A stretch of DNA of 64,000 nucleotides, from contig RCWM02000103.1 of the NCBI GenBank assembly GCA_003667255.2, positions 1,574,501 through 1,638,500 of the forward strand, read 5' to 3'. The translations under genes were made by a program, and so were the position numbers. Of the stretch, positions 21,917-34,956 are shown piece after piece (position 1 is the stretch's first letter; each line of letters starts with the position of its first letter). Source of the stretch: Euschistus heros (taxonomy: Eukaryota > Arthropoda > Insecta > Hemiptera > Pentatomidae). The notes below the pieces were generated by a model. It searched no databases and was not told the DNA's origin. It saw only the letters and a list, made by a program, of their open reading frames with translations.

Positions 21917-23590
21917 TACTTGAAATTTATAAGATTCATCCCAAAATACGAAGCCTTCTATCAAACCTTACGACTGGTTGGACAACTGTGCTAAAATTTG
22001 GAAGTACCTGCTCAAAAAGCCAAATAAATCCTTAGAGGAATATATCAAGGAGATTGCCTCAGCCCACTATGGTTTTGTATGGCACTTTTTCTGTTGAAGT
22101 CGGATTCTTCAATGGGATAAAGCAGGATACAAATTCGTCATTACAGATGAAGCAACCACAATCAGACACAGTTGGTAACTAGATGACCTGAAGTTATATG
22201 CAAAAAATAAAGAACAATTGAAAAATATGGTCAAAACCGTGCGATTATTTACCAGTGACATTAGTATGTCATTTGGTTTAGACAAGTGTGCCGTGCTTCA
22301 TATAAAAAGGGCAAAAGCGATAAGAATAAAAAATATAGCTATAAATGAAGACGACTGTATTCAAGAACTTGAAAAAAGACACAACTATGTAAATGTTTAA
22401 CAATGAAGCAGTTTTTCAAAATTGCCCAAAAGGGTATGAAGAACGAGCTTCTGACAAGATTCAAAAAGATGTTGAAGCTCCTATTGTAGACGCATTTGTC
22501 TGGATTGCTAAAACTTAAAGCCATCAACACTTGTGCTATACCAGCTTTAATTTATAGCTTTGGTGTGTTTCATTGGTACAAGTCTGCAGGAGATTGATCG
22601 TGTGGTAAGAAAGACTCTTACATAAGAAAGGGCCCACTATCCAATATCCTCCACAGCCCGACCGTATTTGCCGAGAATGGAAGTACGTGGATAACTAAAT
22701 ATCGAAGAAGCGTTCCGAAAGCAGGAATCGACACTTCGCCAGTATTTCTTGTCAAAAACTACGAATATTCACCTGGCAATGCAAAGATTGGACGATGGTC
22801 AAACGCCACTAAATTTGAGCAAGGACGAAGACGTAATTATTGTCACAAAAAGAGAGTGCAGCCGAATGGAAAAGTAAGTTTCTACACGGAAGGTTCTACA
22901 ACCAACTAAACGAAACCAACATTGACAAGGAAGAATCTTTAAAATGGCTGACTGCTGGGAGACTATTTTCAGTAACGGAGGGCTTCATCATGGTCTTCCA
23001 AGATCAAGTAATCGCCACAAAATCCTATAGGAGATATGTTCTTTATGATACATCCATTTCGAACAAATGTCGACTATATTCCGCGTCACTGGAGTCGATC
23101 CAGCATATTACGGTGGATGTATAATACTCACCGGCGCAGAATATATCCAAAGGTATAATAATATGGCCAAAATTGTACATCAGGCCTGATAGATTACTTC
23201 AAAATAGACCCCTAAAACTGTATTGGGACGAATCTATTTCACGGATCACACTGTGCGAAACAACAAGCCAGACAACCTGCTTATAAATATGAAAGAGAAG
23301 ACAGCACGGATAGTTGATATTGCCATTCCCAATTATAAAAATATAACTTCAACTATCGGAGAGAAGTTACGAAAATATCAGGAATTGGCCATTGAATTGA
23401 AGCGATTGTATAGCCTATACATCGTAGTGTTGACGCCAATCGTAATATCGACAAACGGGCTGATCCCGACTTCTACTATAGTTGGTATTGATGACTTGAA
23501 ATTGCCAGTGGATGTACTAAAACAGGCTCAACAAGCAGTACTCTTAGACGGGACAAGAATCGATCGAAATTTTTTAAACATTTGAAGAAA
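21917..23590 (+). pseudogene. R2/R4-type LINE, rest of reverse transcriptase and restriction-like endonuclease
   Basis: It resumes with 'LEIYKIHPKI'. Frame-shifted 'GD.LSP.W'-like and 'DDLKLYAKNKEQLKNM' blocks follow, then 'ISMSFGLDKCAVLHIKRAKA' and 'ARLYLPRMEVRG'. A degraded Cys/His cluster at about 23065-23130 contains 'CRLYSASLESIQHI' (one expected Cys is Tyr). The final frame 23223-23585 has 'NNKPDNLLINMKEKTARIVD' followed by 'IAIP', the K-P-D...D-I-A pattern of the PD-(D/E)xK restriction-like endonuclease. Such a C-terminal nuclease is typical of R2/R4-class LINEs. Many stops and shifts make it inactive. An AT-rich 3' tail follows. Confidence 0.75.
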
Positions 23591-24227
23591 AGAAAAAAAA
23601 AGAAGATGAATCTAAGCTGAAGATGGTTGGACTTGTCCCCCATCTCAGTTCATAAACGGCAAAACGAGATATTACGAATAATAATTATAATAATATATAA
23701 TTATTAATAATAATATTAATATAGATTCAAATAAGGCTGTAGTTTGACCTAGAAGCGGAAACGTAATATTAGAAATATTCAATTCTTCAATTAAGGAGCC
23801 AACAATTATAGAAATTATGCCAAAATAAGTGTGAAATTTCTATTAGAAATATTAATATTAATTACTTTTTTTATTAGTGGAGGGGCAGGTCTGGTTGTGG
23901 GATCCCTCAGATTCGGAGTGTATATTGTAAATAAAGTATGATTGTATTTCTAACTTTTAATTTAATTTTGTTTTATTTTTTATTATTACTAATATTTATT
24001 TTTAAATTTTACTATTTCATTTTATATTTTTTTAATTTATATATTTTACCTATATGTAAATTGTATATTTTATATTATTTATATATAGCATAGTTCTTTT
24101 CTGTTCACTTTTTTTTTTTTTTTTTTTTTTTCATTTTTTTTTTTTCATTGTACATTATGTGTGAATGAATCTGTATTACTTATTGCCCACATTTGTGGCA
24201 GCTTGTAATTATCACTCAATAAAAGTT

Positions 24228-24230
<3 letters not shown>

Positions 24231-24291
<61 letters not shown>
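24231..24291. repeat. (TA)n microsatellite
   Basis: About 30 TA units, with one phase slip at its start. Confidence 0.95.
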
Positions 24292-24294
<3 letters not shown>

Positions 24295-25901
24295 GAGTAT
24301 TAATAAAGTATTATTTTTATTAATAAAATAATTTTTACGATTGTTAACGGGCGGTTGGTTACACTTTTGAAACCGAGTTAGACCCCGTAAAAATATGAAC
24401 CATGTTAAAATTATATTTTTGTTTACATTTGAAAGCAATGTCTAACGCTTCGGTTTAAACATATACGTAATTTCGTAGTATATTTACTGTATACAATTTT
24501 CAATGTCATTTTAATACAGAATAATAGGTTTAAATTGATTGATTTTCAAGTTCACTTGAGGTATGCATGATGAAATATTGATTTCTTTTCTTACATTTTT
24601 GAAAACTTTAGTGTTTATAATCCATGTAGTATAGTACTGATGTGTTGAAAATTTTGTATATTTTAGAACTGAAGAAGAATGTTTAGCATTCAAAACTAAG
24701 TTTCTAATAAAATAATCCCAACAGAAGAGGCAATTAATTCATCAATCTTAATTCTTCAATCCTGATAGTCAAGTTGTTTTATGGGACTATTTCGATAAAC
24801 ATCATGAATTTTTATATTCAATACACAGCTGAGACAAGTTAAGAATGGTGATCTAAACGTTCCCATCTGTAGTTTAAAAAAAAATTACTTGTAGCAAGAC
24901 AACAAAATATATATCGTTTCTAAAGTTTAGTTTATTGTTAAACAGTGACATGTGGCTTCCATTTCTAAGTCATCTCAGAATTCCTTCCGAAGGCATTGAG
25001 TTGGAAGCAGTGTACACTCAAGACTCTTCAGTATTTTCCCTTAAATCTTTATGTAACAATCAAGCCTCATTTTTTTTATTACTGTTCTTCTTAAATTCCT
25101 CACTGATATCCTGTATATTAATGTGATCCAAAACTTCTTGTAAGTCTTTTAAGCAAGGGAAAAGGTTAGCCCAACCACATAAATCAATAACATACACGAG
25201 GTTCTGATTAGTGTGTTATTGACATAACTGATAACATGCATAAGTTATGGTGACATTAAAACAATTCATTGGACAAATCCGATTATAAAAATTTAAGTAA
25301 CAAACTCAAAGCAGAAAAAAAAAAAAATAATAACCCATTTGAGAATTAAATAAGAAAAATAAATCTATTTAGAAAAAATAATAATTCGAGATAATAAATA
25401 ATTATATAATACGTCTATTTTATCCATAGTAAACTTCCGACGAAAACAATTCATATCCACACATGACCTAATCTATTTAATCACATGATAAATTCCTTAG
25501 TAATCCCTATTATTATCATTATAAAACAATAACCAACCCTTGCATTCACTTCTAGGTCATTTATTAGTTTATACCATATATTGTCTTCAATAAGACTATT
25601 TGGTAAATTTTAAACTTAGTGGTGACCCTCATTACCGATTCTCTTTCTCTTTAACTCTTTCCTTGACAATCATTTTTAAATAATAATTCTCATTATTCGA
25701 TTTCACTAATTTTCTTTCCTTTCTATTATCTTGCTTATTTCCAATCAAGCCATCACCATATTTTTCTATTCTATTTTCTGTTCTTTCTTCTACTTACTTT
25801 GATAACCCTTCTCATTTATTCGAATTTCTAAGTTCCTTAATATTAGTCTGCAACCTGCTTCGCCCTCTTGTTCCAGTCACATACAGCTTGAACTTTAACA
25901 T
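24292..25901. other. AT-rich intergenic, no gene seen
   Basis: Low GC throughout with many short runs of A and T. A few short frames appear, none with a motif. The last ~50 bp border the large palindrome. Confidence 0.4.
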
Positions 25902-27742
25902 ACAAGGGGACGTTTGCAGTTGTAACTCACAGATTTGAATGCCGATTTTTGTGTAGGTAGTAGGGACCTCTAATAGTGCAAAACTAGAGTTATAGCCGCC
26001 AATGAGCATTAGGAGCCGAGAAAAAAAAAAATATGAAAATCACGTTTTATTTTTTTCTCAGCCCTCAGTCCAGATAGAGAAATGATTCTTTCACGTTTAA
26101 TTGCAGTTATGAATGCTATTAGATATAAAAATACTTTTGTTATGCTCAAGGCACTATCCGGCTTTAGGGTACTCAAAAATGACAAAAAAAAAAAAAAAAC
26201 ATTTCAAGAAAATCCGCTGTAAATCAGTGGGAACTATTTTAAATGAACAACTGACCTCAAATCTCGATTTAACGCACCATAAAACCCCTATATGTGAAAT
26301 GTTATCAAAATCAAAAAATATTGATTTTTCACCCCTTTCGAGGAGGTTAAAATTTTGAAGTTGAGATTTCATCAACAATTTCTAATGGCCATAACAACTG
26401 CTGTGTTCAACCGATTACAACAGTAATAGCATCACTTGAATCAGCATACATTCTGCTTTTTATCCATGCGTATAACATTGGATTTACTCCAGATTTTAGT
26501 TTAAAAATTTATAGTTATTTTAGGGCAAAAACTGATGTGAATAAAAAAATCCAAGGTCAGCTATAACGAGATATTTCAATAAGGGGAAATCCTGCAATCT
26601 CCGGGTTTGGGCCAAACTATGCAGTTTTAAGGCTTCTAGATGACTTTAAAATTTGGTCTTAATCCGTGGCGAAATAGTTGAGATAGCGCAAATCATTTAA
26701 TTTTTTTCAGAAATAGACAGCCCCTTGCCTTCTAAAATCCTTCTAAAAATTTTCCTCACCTATATTATATAAAGAAGACGTTTTAAAATGATCTATTTCT
26801 ATTATTATTTTAGCTTTTACACAATAAATTTCAAATAAGGCCATTAAAAAAAAAATATACATATTTTTTAACCAAAACCTGATATTAATTTTAGATTATT
26901 CATCAATCTTAGGACTTCTATGCAATTTGAAATAAAAATATGTCATTTTAAAACGTCTTCTTTCTATAATATAGGTGAAAAAAAAAATTTAAACTAAAAA
27001 CTGATATTATTTCCAGATTCCTCATCTCAAAAAACATGTAGAAACTTAATTTTGTCGAAATCAAAAATAATTTTTTTTTTTACCTTTAAAATTTTGTAGC
27101 ATTTTAGAAGGCAAGGGACTGTCCATTTCTGAAAAAATGTAAATAATTTGCGCTATCTCAACTATTTCGCCACCGATTAAGACCAAATTTTAAGGTCATC
27201 TGGAAGCCTTAAAACTACATAGTTTAGCCCACATCCGTAGGTTGCAGGATTTCCCCTTATTGAAATATCTCAAGTTATAGCTGACCTTGAATTTTTTCAT
27301 TCACATCAGTTTTTGTCCACTAAAATCTGGAGTAAATCCAATGTTATACGCATGGATAAAAATCAGAATGTATGCTGATTCAAGTGATGCTGTTACTGTT
27401 ATAATCGGTTGAACACAGCAGTTGTTATGGCCATTAGAAATTGTTGATGGAGTCTCAACTTCAAAATTTTAACCTAAAGCCGGATAGTGCCTTAAGCATA
27501 ACAAAAGTATTTTTATATCTAATAGCATACATAACTCCAATTAAACGTGAAAGAATCATTTCTCTATCTTGACTGAGGGCTGAGAAAATAAATTAATCGT
27601 GATTTTCATATTTTATTTTTTTTCTCGGCTCCTAATGGTCATTGGCGGCTATAACACTAGTTTTGCACTATTATAGGTCCCTACTGCCCTCAAAAAAATC
27701 GGCATTAAAATCTGTGAGTTACAACTGCAAACGTCCCCTTGT
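25902..27742. mobile_element. 1.84-kb near-perfect palindrome (fold-back element)
   Basis: The left arm (25902-~26790) and right arm (~26940-27742) are reverse complements with few mismatches and small indels. They begin ACAAGGGGACGTTTGCAGTT and end with its mirror. Mirrored landmarks include the GGCTATAAC/GTTATAGCC pair near 25995 and 27650, the TTATCCATGCGTATAAC block, and a GAAGACGTTTTAAAATG / CATTTTAAAACGTCTTC pair next to a ~150-bp centre. No transposase is present. No clean target duplication was found, so a fold-back transposon is an inference from structure. Transcripts through it would fold into long double-stranded RNA. Confidence 0.85.
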
Positions 27743-28055
27743 TAGTATCCCGCTTACAAGTCGCTTATTCCAGCGGTATTCCACTTTTATTTAATTTTTC
27801 TCCTTTTCTTGAGTTGTCCGAAAATTAAGGCAGAATTTCATATTTTCACTAAACCACCTCTCTAGATAATAAAGTGCTTGCATTTGAAGGATTATTTTTA
27901 TGTATGAATGTCTTCATTTATTAACCAATTTAATTTTTATTAATCCATTTCCAAAAAAAAAAAAAAAAATTATTGTTTACCTCTGTATCTTGTAACTTCT
28001 TGGATATAATCCAGTTTGAACTAAGATTTCAAAGCGTGACTTTCGAATAATTTCG

Positions 28056-28320
28056 TTTTATGATTTTAAAGTCAGTCGGTATGTGGCCCAAACGGGCAGA
28101 AACATTGACAAAGCTGGGGAGATGGCAGTGTTATTGAGTGTATTATTCAACAGTGATTTACACAATTTCGGGAGAGAGGTTTCAGCAATCAAAAAAGGAA
28201 GGTCTGGGAAGCACTCCTTCCCTTGATGAAGATCTTCTGTCGAGGAAAACCCCAGAGCAACTGTTAGAGGATTTGCAGAGAATCTTTCAGTCAGCAAATC
28301 CACCTGAAGGCAACTAGAAA
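28056..28320 (+). other. Possible coding fragment, unidentified
   Basis: GC-richer than its surroundings. One plus-strand frame ends in 'PSLDEDLLSRKTPEQLLEDL' then 'QRIFQSANPPEG' before a stop, which has ordinary protein composition. A second plus frame over 28080-28215 is also open, so a frameshift may separate them. I see no clear splice sites and no family. It could be a decayed exon or transposon fragment. The minus-strand frame over the same bases looks less protein-like. Confidence 0.25.
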
Positions 28321-31300
28321 GGTTATGAAGCTCGAAACTTTAGGGTATTTTGTGCATTAAGTCACTGTCATTAAGTTTGCACTGCGCTTCTTTGCCGAAA
28401 CTGAAGCAAACGTTTTCTAGACAAAATAGTCACTTGTAATGAAAAGTAGGTTTTCTACCACTATTCTAATGGCTCGAGAAAGGAGTAGCAGTATATTCTT
28501 CAAATTCCCCGACTAATCAATTTTGAATTTTTTAATACTAAAGACTCATGCTTCTATTCATAGATCATAGAAAAGTTACTAAATGGGTGGCAGAAATGAA
28601 TGTAATGGAGATTATTTTCATTAATAAAAAATGTTGTAGATCATTTATTCAATTTTCAAACCACAGACTTGCTTTGATATCCGGAGACACCTCTTCATTA
28701 TTTCCTCGCCTGCATTCAGTTTATTAGTTGCTAACATTGGTTTTCTACCTTACAAAAACAAATACAAACTAGATCCCTGACCTCCTTCTCTACAATTTAA
28801 TTCTTCATAAACTATACCATTTTTCATTTTAAAACTAAAAATTGAAAACTACAAGAAGCATAACGACGGATATTATGCGGACTCATCTAAACCACTATGA
28901 ATTACTCATGTGTAATAAATCTCAGCCTTCAAATTATTTTGGTATCCGTTTATATTTGTTTTGGTTATGTGGTTAATAATGAGTTATTCTAAATATCTTA
29001 ATCCTATACATGACAATACGTTTTTAAAAATGTTTAAGCTTTAAAAAAAACTGTCCAATAGATTTATGTACCGGTGCCTGTAGAAACATCATTATTAAAT
29101 AATTGAAAAATATTTTCTTAGGCATTGTAGAAACAACCATATTGATATCTATTTTAGCCAATAAATGCTTAAATATACTGAATTAGGATCAGCTTATTTT
29201 TTACAGGTGTTCCAAGGCCATTGAAAGCTATTATCAACCCACTATTCGAATTATTACATTTATTTATTTTTGTATCGCTTTTACTGCAATTTAACAGTTT
29301 TGGGAAGAAGTCATTTTACTAATGATAATCTGGTGAAAAAAAATGTTTAAAAAAAAAATTAAAATGGAAAACGGATTTGGTAAGTTTTAGAGTTTTACGT
29401 TTCAGTTGTAACCAATTTCCAGTATTGATCACTATTATATGTAGACATTGTATTGATGCTATTATTATACGGTAGCTGTAAAGAAATGGTTAAATTTACA
29501 GTCACTGTAGAAAAGTATGTACATGATGGCATTTACCTAATGGGCCGACTAAGTGTAAGGCTCAAGTGAATCAGGAATGGAACTTAACAAATGATCATCA
29601 GCTCTTCAAAATCAATTTAAATGACACACATTTCTTACTGAAATAATACCAATATTTTTAATAATTTTTTTTTTCGGAGGAGGGAGGTGTATGCAGAATT
29701 TATCTGAAATAGATAAAACTTTATACAAAATAAATAATATTTATACATGTTTTAAATTATTTAAATGTATTCTACGACTAGAAAAGAAACCAGCTCACTT
29801 TTACTATATCATTATTAAAAAATTTAAAAAAGTATTTTTTTTTTAAAAGGGTAAAAAGAGTTAATACGCAAGGTTTCTATTGGGAATGAATATTATCCAT
29901 CCACAATTATCCTACAAAATATCACGCATGTATAATCCAATTGAGTATACCATTTTCGGTTGAAATATTATTTTTGTTTGCTATATTTTACTCAAATTAT
30001 TGTTTGATACTGGTAACGTCAGCTTCTTGTCTTCTTATTTAAAAAAAAAAAGTGGTATGCGATAACATTAAGTATTAAGTATTTCTTATTTGTTTTTTTA
30101 AATATTATTTTATATTAAAATCATTAAGAAAAAAAACAAAAAAAAACAGCTTTTTCAAGTATAACAGAACAATTGTATTACTTGCAGTAGTGACTTGGAG
30201 GAACCGCCAGGGTGATTTACAGGGATAGGTTGTTGAAGAAGTACGTTTTAAAGTTCTAAATACAAGTGAGACAATTGGATCGAATAGTTTAGTTTATATA
30301 TATTTATTATAAAAAGGTTGTTGGGATGGAGTACAACGAGTAGCGGATGACATGGTTGACTCTTCTTTAATTAATGGTCACTACCTTAGGGAGAGGGAAG
30401 GGCAGTAGATAGGGAGTCGAGCCAGGAATACAGAAGAAGGCGGAAGGCACTTTGAAATGTTGATCTTGTAGCTTTGCCATGCTGGATCGTTTTTGCTCTC
30501 CCCTTCAATCTCCATTATGCATGTCTTCCTTACTTCTTTTTTATTCCATCTTTACCCTATTAGGAATCGCGCCTCCAAGACCACTAATTTTCTTTATTTA
30601 TTCTCCAGTTCAACTCCTCTACATTTTCATTTCAACAAAACAATAAAGCATTGATAAATATTATTATTTTATATTTCTCAGCAATCCTAAAATTAACATA
30701 ATTTTATTTATTTTTCATGCGTTTTTGAGATATTTAAGTATTATAGATACACACAGTGTGTGTTGTGTATCACTTTCCTCTCAGTCACCTTCCTGAAAAG
30801 TGGCACACATCTTTTATGAGCCAAATGATTCATTAATTTCCCAGACCACTTCCGGTTCTGTTAAACAACGATTTGGTTTCGTAATAGTTCTAACAGAGGG
30901 TAAGTAACAACTTTGTAATACTAATTTAGATCTTGATCAGACATTTTTTCTCCTCCACCAACCGTACAGGCACTGCTGATCAATCTGCCTATTCCTTATA
31001 AACTTACAAGCCTAATGATTATGATATATTCAACATACTGTTTGCCACATTTTATTAATTATTTTCCCAATCATAACCTAGATATAAGCTAGGACATACA
31101 AACGATTTTCGTTAGAGATGGGCCTAAATAAGTGGGAAATAAAAGACGTTTTTTTCCAAATATTATCAGTCAAAGATTATCGCCATGAATGATTTTAAGA
31201 AATTAAATATTAATGTTAATTTATTTTATACTAAAAAAAATAATAAAAAATAAAATAAACGTATAATAAATATATAATATTTTCCGTTTCGATAAGTATG

Positions 31301-31329
31301 TAAAATGGTATTGAAGTGATTTTCTTGTC
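28321..31329. other. AT-rich intergenic, no gene seen
   Basis: Three kilobases with no recognisable gene. A GC-richer segment at 30180-30580 has no open frame of interest. Confidence 0.4.
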
Positions 31330-32200
31330 ACAAATCCATATCTCTGAGTTAAATAATAAAAGCCCATAAAAAATAAAACAAAATGCAATCCTGTTTCAGC
31401 AAAATCAAAATCACGATTCTCCTTGATTTCTCTCAAGCTTTTAATTCCGTTGATCATAAAATTTTCCTTCAACGTAGCAATCTCTAACGTAAGGTGTTCA
31501 AAGGTCTTCTCTTTCACCGACTCCATAATCATTAAATATTAATGACTTGGAAAACGTTATCCAATACCCCCAATATCATTAATATGCTGATGACCTATTA
31601 ATATACTGAATATAACATTGATAGCATTAACCAATGTGCAGTGAAGAACAAGTTACAACAGTACTCAGAAAAAATAAAGGCAATGCTAATTATATCAAAA
31701 TCCTCCCTTATTTAACTTTCCTATTTTTCTTCGCTTTATCTTAACAATTTTCAAATTCAGTTTATAAGCTCTATTAAAAACCTTGGAATCGTTTTCAATA
31801 ACCATCTAACCGGAAACAATCATATTTCTCAAATTCTTGAAAAACCATCTCAATACTCAGAATCAACAGATCTTAATTCACTGAATCATTCCCACTTAAT
31901 ACACGTCAACTGTTAGTGTCATTCACCTTGATTATGGAGGCTTAGTATCCTGAGGACTGATTGGTGCGGTCGAAATGAGGCATTAAAGATTATTTTTTGG
32001 GATCCCCAGGCACTCTCACTTCTCTGGCATTCTAAGTTAAGGTGCTTCATCCAAGTTTTCATAGACAAAACATTCATCGTGTCTTTCTATTCCAATCTTT
32101 AGAAGCCCATTGATTTGAATATCCCTACTCATCGAACTGTTTCCTTCGGAAAATTCTTTATTATTCGTTCTGTCCATCTTAACTCGTAATGCTTCCTCTC
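31330..32200 (+). pseudogene. Non-LTR reverse transcriptase remnant (CR1/jockey-like)
   Basis: The plus strand shows motif A as 'ILLDFSQAFNSVDHKIF' (31414-31465) and motif C as 'YADDLLIY' near 31580-31605, about 40 codons apart rather than the full domain, so the middle is deleted. Downstream pieces 'LGIVFNNHLTGNNHI', 'KIIFWDPQALSLL' and 'IPTHRTVSFGKFFIIRSVH' match the order of the thumb and C-terminal region of CR1/jockey-like LINEs. Stops and frameshifts are frequent. The minus-strand open frame at 31221-31532 is a shadow. Confidence 0.7.
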
Positions 32201-32529
32201 TTTCATTTATCACAAAAATTTATCAACTAATTTGATTAAATTGAAAAAATGACTGCATTCCATTTACAAGAAAACCAAATTTTGATAGTATTTCATTACT
32301 TAGCTGGATTAATAAATACCAATGGCATATTGTCTGAACTAGAGATTTAGTCACATTCTGTGAATTAACTACGCACAGATCGCATACCCAATTCATTAAC
32401 ATTAACGAATAATAATTCATTTACGAACTGGCATGGTTTACTACAGAGATGCAACACGGTGTCTTTTGATCTCATGGAAAGAACGTCCGAACCTACTTTT
32501 TTTTATGTGTGTGTATGTGTTTACACACC

Positions 32530-32720
32530 CTTCAAACGATTTCTTGTCCGGACAGTAAACCAGTTAACAGAAAGTGAACTGTTGTCAGCCAAACGAAAGG
32601 TGTGGGTATCTCTACAAGGGGCCGGTGTAGGCGAGGCGTCTGTCCGAGTAGGCGTTTCTCGCCCTCTCTATTGTATGCCGTCCCTGCACTGGAATATAAA
32701 TGTTTGTGTCTTAGCTACAG
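32530..32720. other. GC-richer patch, unexplained
   Basis: The bases around 32600-32690 (with GGGGCCGGTGTAGGCGAGGC) are much richer in GC than the flanks and open in a plus frame, but no motif is evident. It may be a decayed exon, promoter or transposon piece. Confidence 0.2.
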
Positions 32721-33064
32721 TATGTTATTAATAATACAATGTTTAACTCGGAATCACTGTTAAGAGCGCTGGGAATCGTATTTATTTTATAATTATAATA
32801 ATAACAATTATACCGTTTTTAATTTTTTTTTTTTTTAAATGTGTCGGAATTAGTCATTTATAATAGTATATAAACACTCAAACCACAAGATTAGTTTATT
32901 AGACTTTTTAATCAAAATATTGAAATCTGCGATCATCAAATAATAGTAAACCCAAAAACCACTAATATATCGGATGGTACACAGAGAGTGTAGAGTGTAG
33001 TGAGAAAAGATGTGAATTTTACGACTGGGACCTAAAGTAACCAAGTTAGGCAGATTAATAAGCA

Positions 33065-33480
33065 AACGTATATCCTATCATTGGGATGCGGTGTTTTTGG
33101 CAGATGAGGCTAAAGGCATCAATTAATTCCTTTATAAGATTCTTTTTGGGGATCCCGAGGCAATGTTACATTATTCACCTATTTCTAAGTTTGGTGGAAA
33201 TATCCAACTAAAACACTTCCTGGCTAACTTTCTATTTGAACCTTAGAAATTCAAAAAACCTTCTTACATGAATAATATCGTAGTACTTCGTCCTTGCAAT
33301 CACCTTCATTTTTTAATATAAATTTGAAGATTAGTTTTCTAATTCTGACATTTTTACATTCTGCATCTTATTTTAGAATCTACTGATTTATTTCCAGATC
33401 AACGTAGACAGAAAGTTATACCATTTCATTGTACTTTCATATTATTCTTCGGGAACAATATGTCCCAGAATCCCAGAATA
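33065..33480 (+). pseudogene. Second LINE C-terminal fragment, same type as 31.9-32.2 kb
   Basis: The phrase ATTCTTTTTGGGGATCCCGAGGC resembles ATTATTTTTTGGGATCCCCAGGC at 31993. Translation gives 'LYKILFGDPEAMLHYSPI' against 'ALKIIFWDPQALSLL' there, with stops later. So two copies, or one broken copy, of the same LINE class lie within 1.5 kb. Confidence 0.45.
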
Positions 33481-33794
33481 AAGATTTTTTTTTTTCATTT
33501 TCATTTATATATAATCTACTTCATGTAGTTATTGTTTAATTTCTTTTCTCTTATCTTAGTTATTCATTATTATTTTTATTTTATTTTATTTAACATTCTT
33601 TTCTTTTTCCTAGGCATTTTGTAATTATTTTATTATTTTTTTCCTTATTTAAACTAATAAGTCTGTTTTAGGTCTATTATTATCATTGATTGAAATTATT
33701 ATTGTAATTTCTCTTGGAAACGCTATTTCCACTTGCTTTCCAATTTAAGGAAACGTTTCTGCTGATACCAAGCTAGTAATCTTTAACCCAATAT

Positions 33795-33850
33795 CATAAT
33801 GTGGCAATTACACTATATATTTATATGTATAGTTTAATTGCCACATTATG
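33795..33850. repeat. Inverted repeat / hairpin, 16-bp arms
   Basis: CATAATGTGGCAATTA and its exact reverse complement TAATTGCCACATTATG enclose a 24-bp AT-rich centre that is itself partly self-complementary (TATATATTTATATGTATA). It may be a small MITE core or a structured RNA; nothing further can be said. Confidence 0.75.
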
Positions 33851-34956
33851 GTTCTGAATGCATCACTGAGAATACTCAATCTTCTTCCAAGGAAATTCTG
33901 CATCTTTTTCGACGATATTTATAAATCCTGCCTTCACCTCTGATATTTACCAACGAAGCCAAAACATGTTTTTTTTGTTTTTTTTTCATTTCTCTCCGTT
34001 TGCTTCAACTGTTCGACATTTACCTTTAGCTATCACTAGCATTGCTAACCGGACCTTTCCCGTTTTGAGTTGAGAACCCATGAAAAAAAAAAAAAAAAAC
34101 AGAAAGTAGAAAGAGGTAGTAAAATCTGAAGTTGAAATTCCCAAAAATTTGGTTATCGGATTGAAAATTAAAAATAAAAATCCTAGACTCCGGAAGTAAA
34201 AATAAAAATCCTAAACTCCGAAAGTAACCAGCTAAAATCATTGATTGTGTCTCAGTGGAAATCTGCAAGCCGAGAACCGGAGCAATAAATATTATATATC
34301 TGATGATCCAGGAGCTTTCACAACAAATAGTTTTTCTTTTTTAAGTATAAAAAACTTACTATCCTGTTCACAAATTTGACCATCTTCGACGAACTAACAG
34401 CTTCATTACTCAACAGAAACTTTAATTACTAAAACTTGACGAAGCATTAAACGCCTAAAATATTACAATATGATATATAGCGTACTGTTGACCTTCCCTA
34501 ATGAAGAAATGAATGAGTTCATCGTGTACATCATTTAATTTCCTCGGTTGAGCTTTTTATCCTCTCAGGTATGTTGTCTGCCAAAGCTTTATCAACATTT
34601 CCTTGAAGTCCAACATTAAACTTATTTCCCTTCATTACTAATGTTTCCTTAAGTTTGTGTTTGCTTCTGCCGACGATAAGGGATGTCATCTGAAAACGTT
34701 TATAAAAAGTCTTTACATCTTCTTGGTTGTTTTTCTGATTTTTTGCCTCGTTGATATGTATAGATTTATAAATATAAATGCTAGGAAGTCACTGCCGATG
34801 TTGTGGCAATAATAACTGTTGGTCCAAACACAATGGTGATGATTGGAAAAGCTAACGATACAGAGCACCAAATTTGTCGTACAAGCATGTATCTGACGCT
34901 GTTTCAAATTAAGAAACATTTTAGTCGATGTAAATGAAGCTGTGGAGTTTGGATAA

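Noticed and set aside
28058..28303. Minus-strand 81-codon frame as a gene
   Set aside because: No motif, no splice context; the plus strand looks more protein-like.
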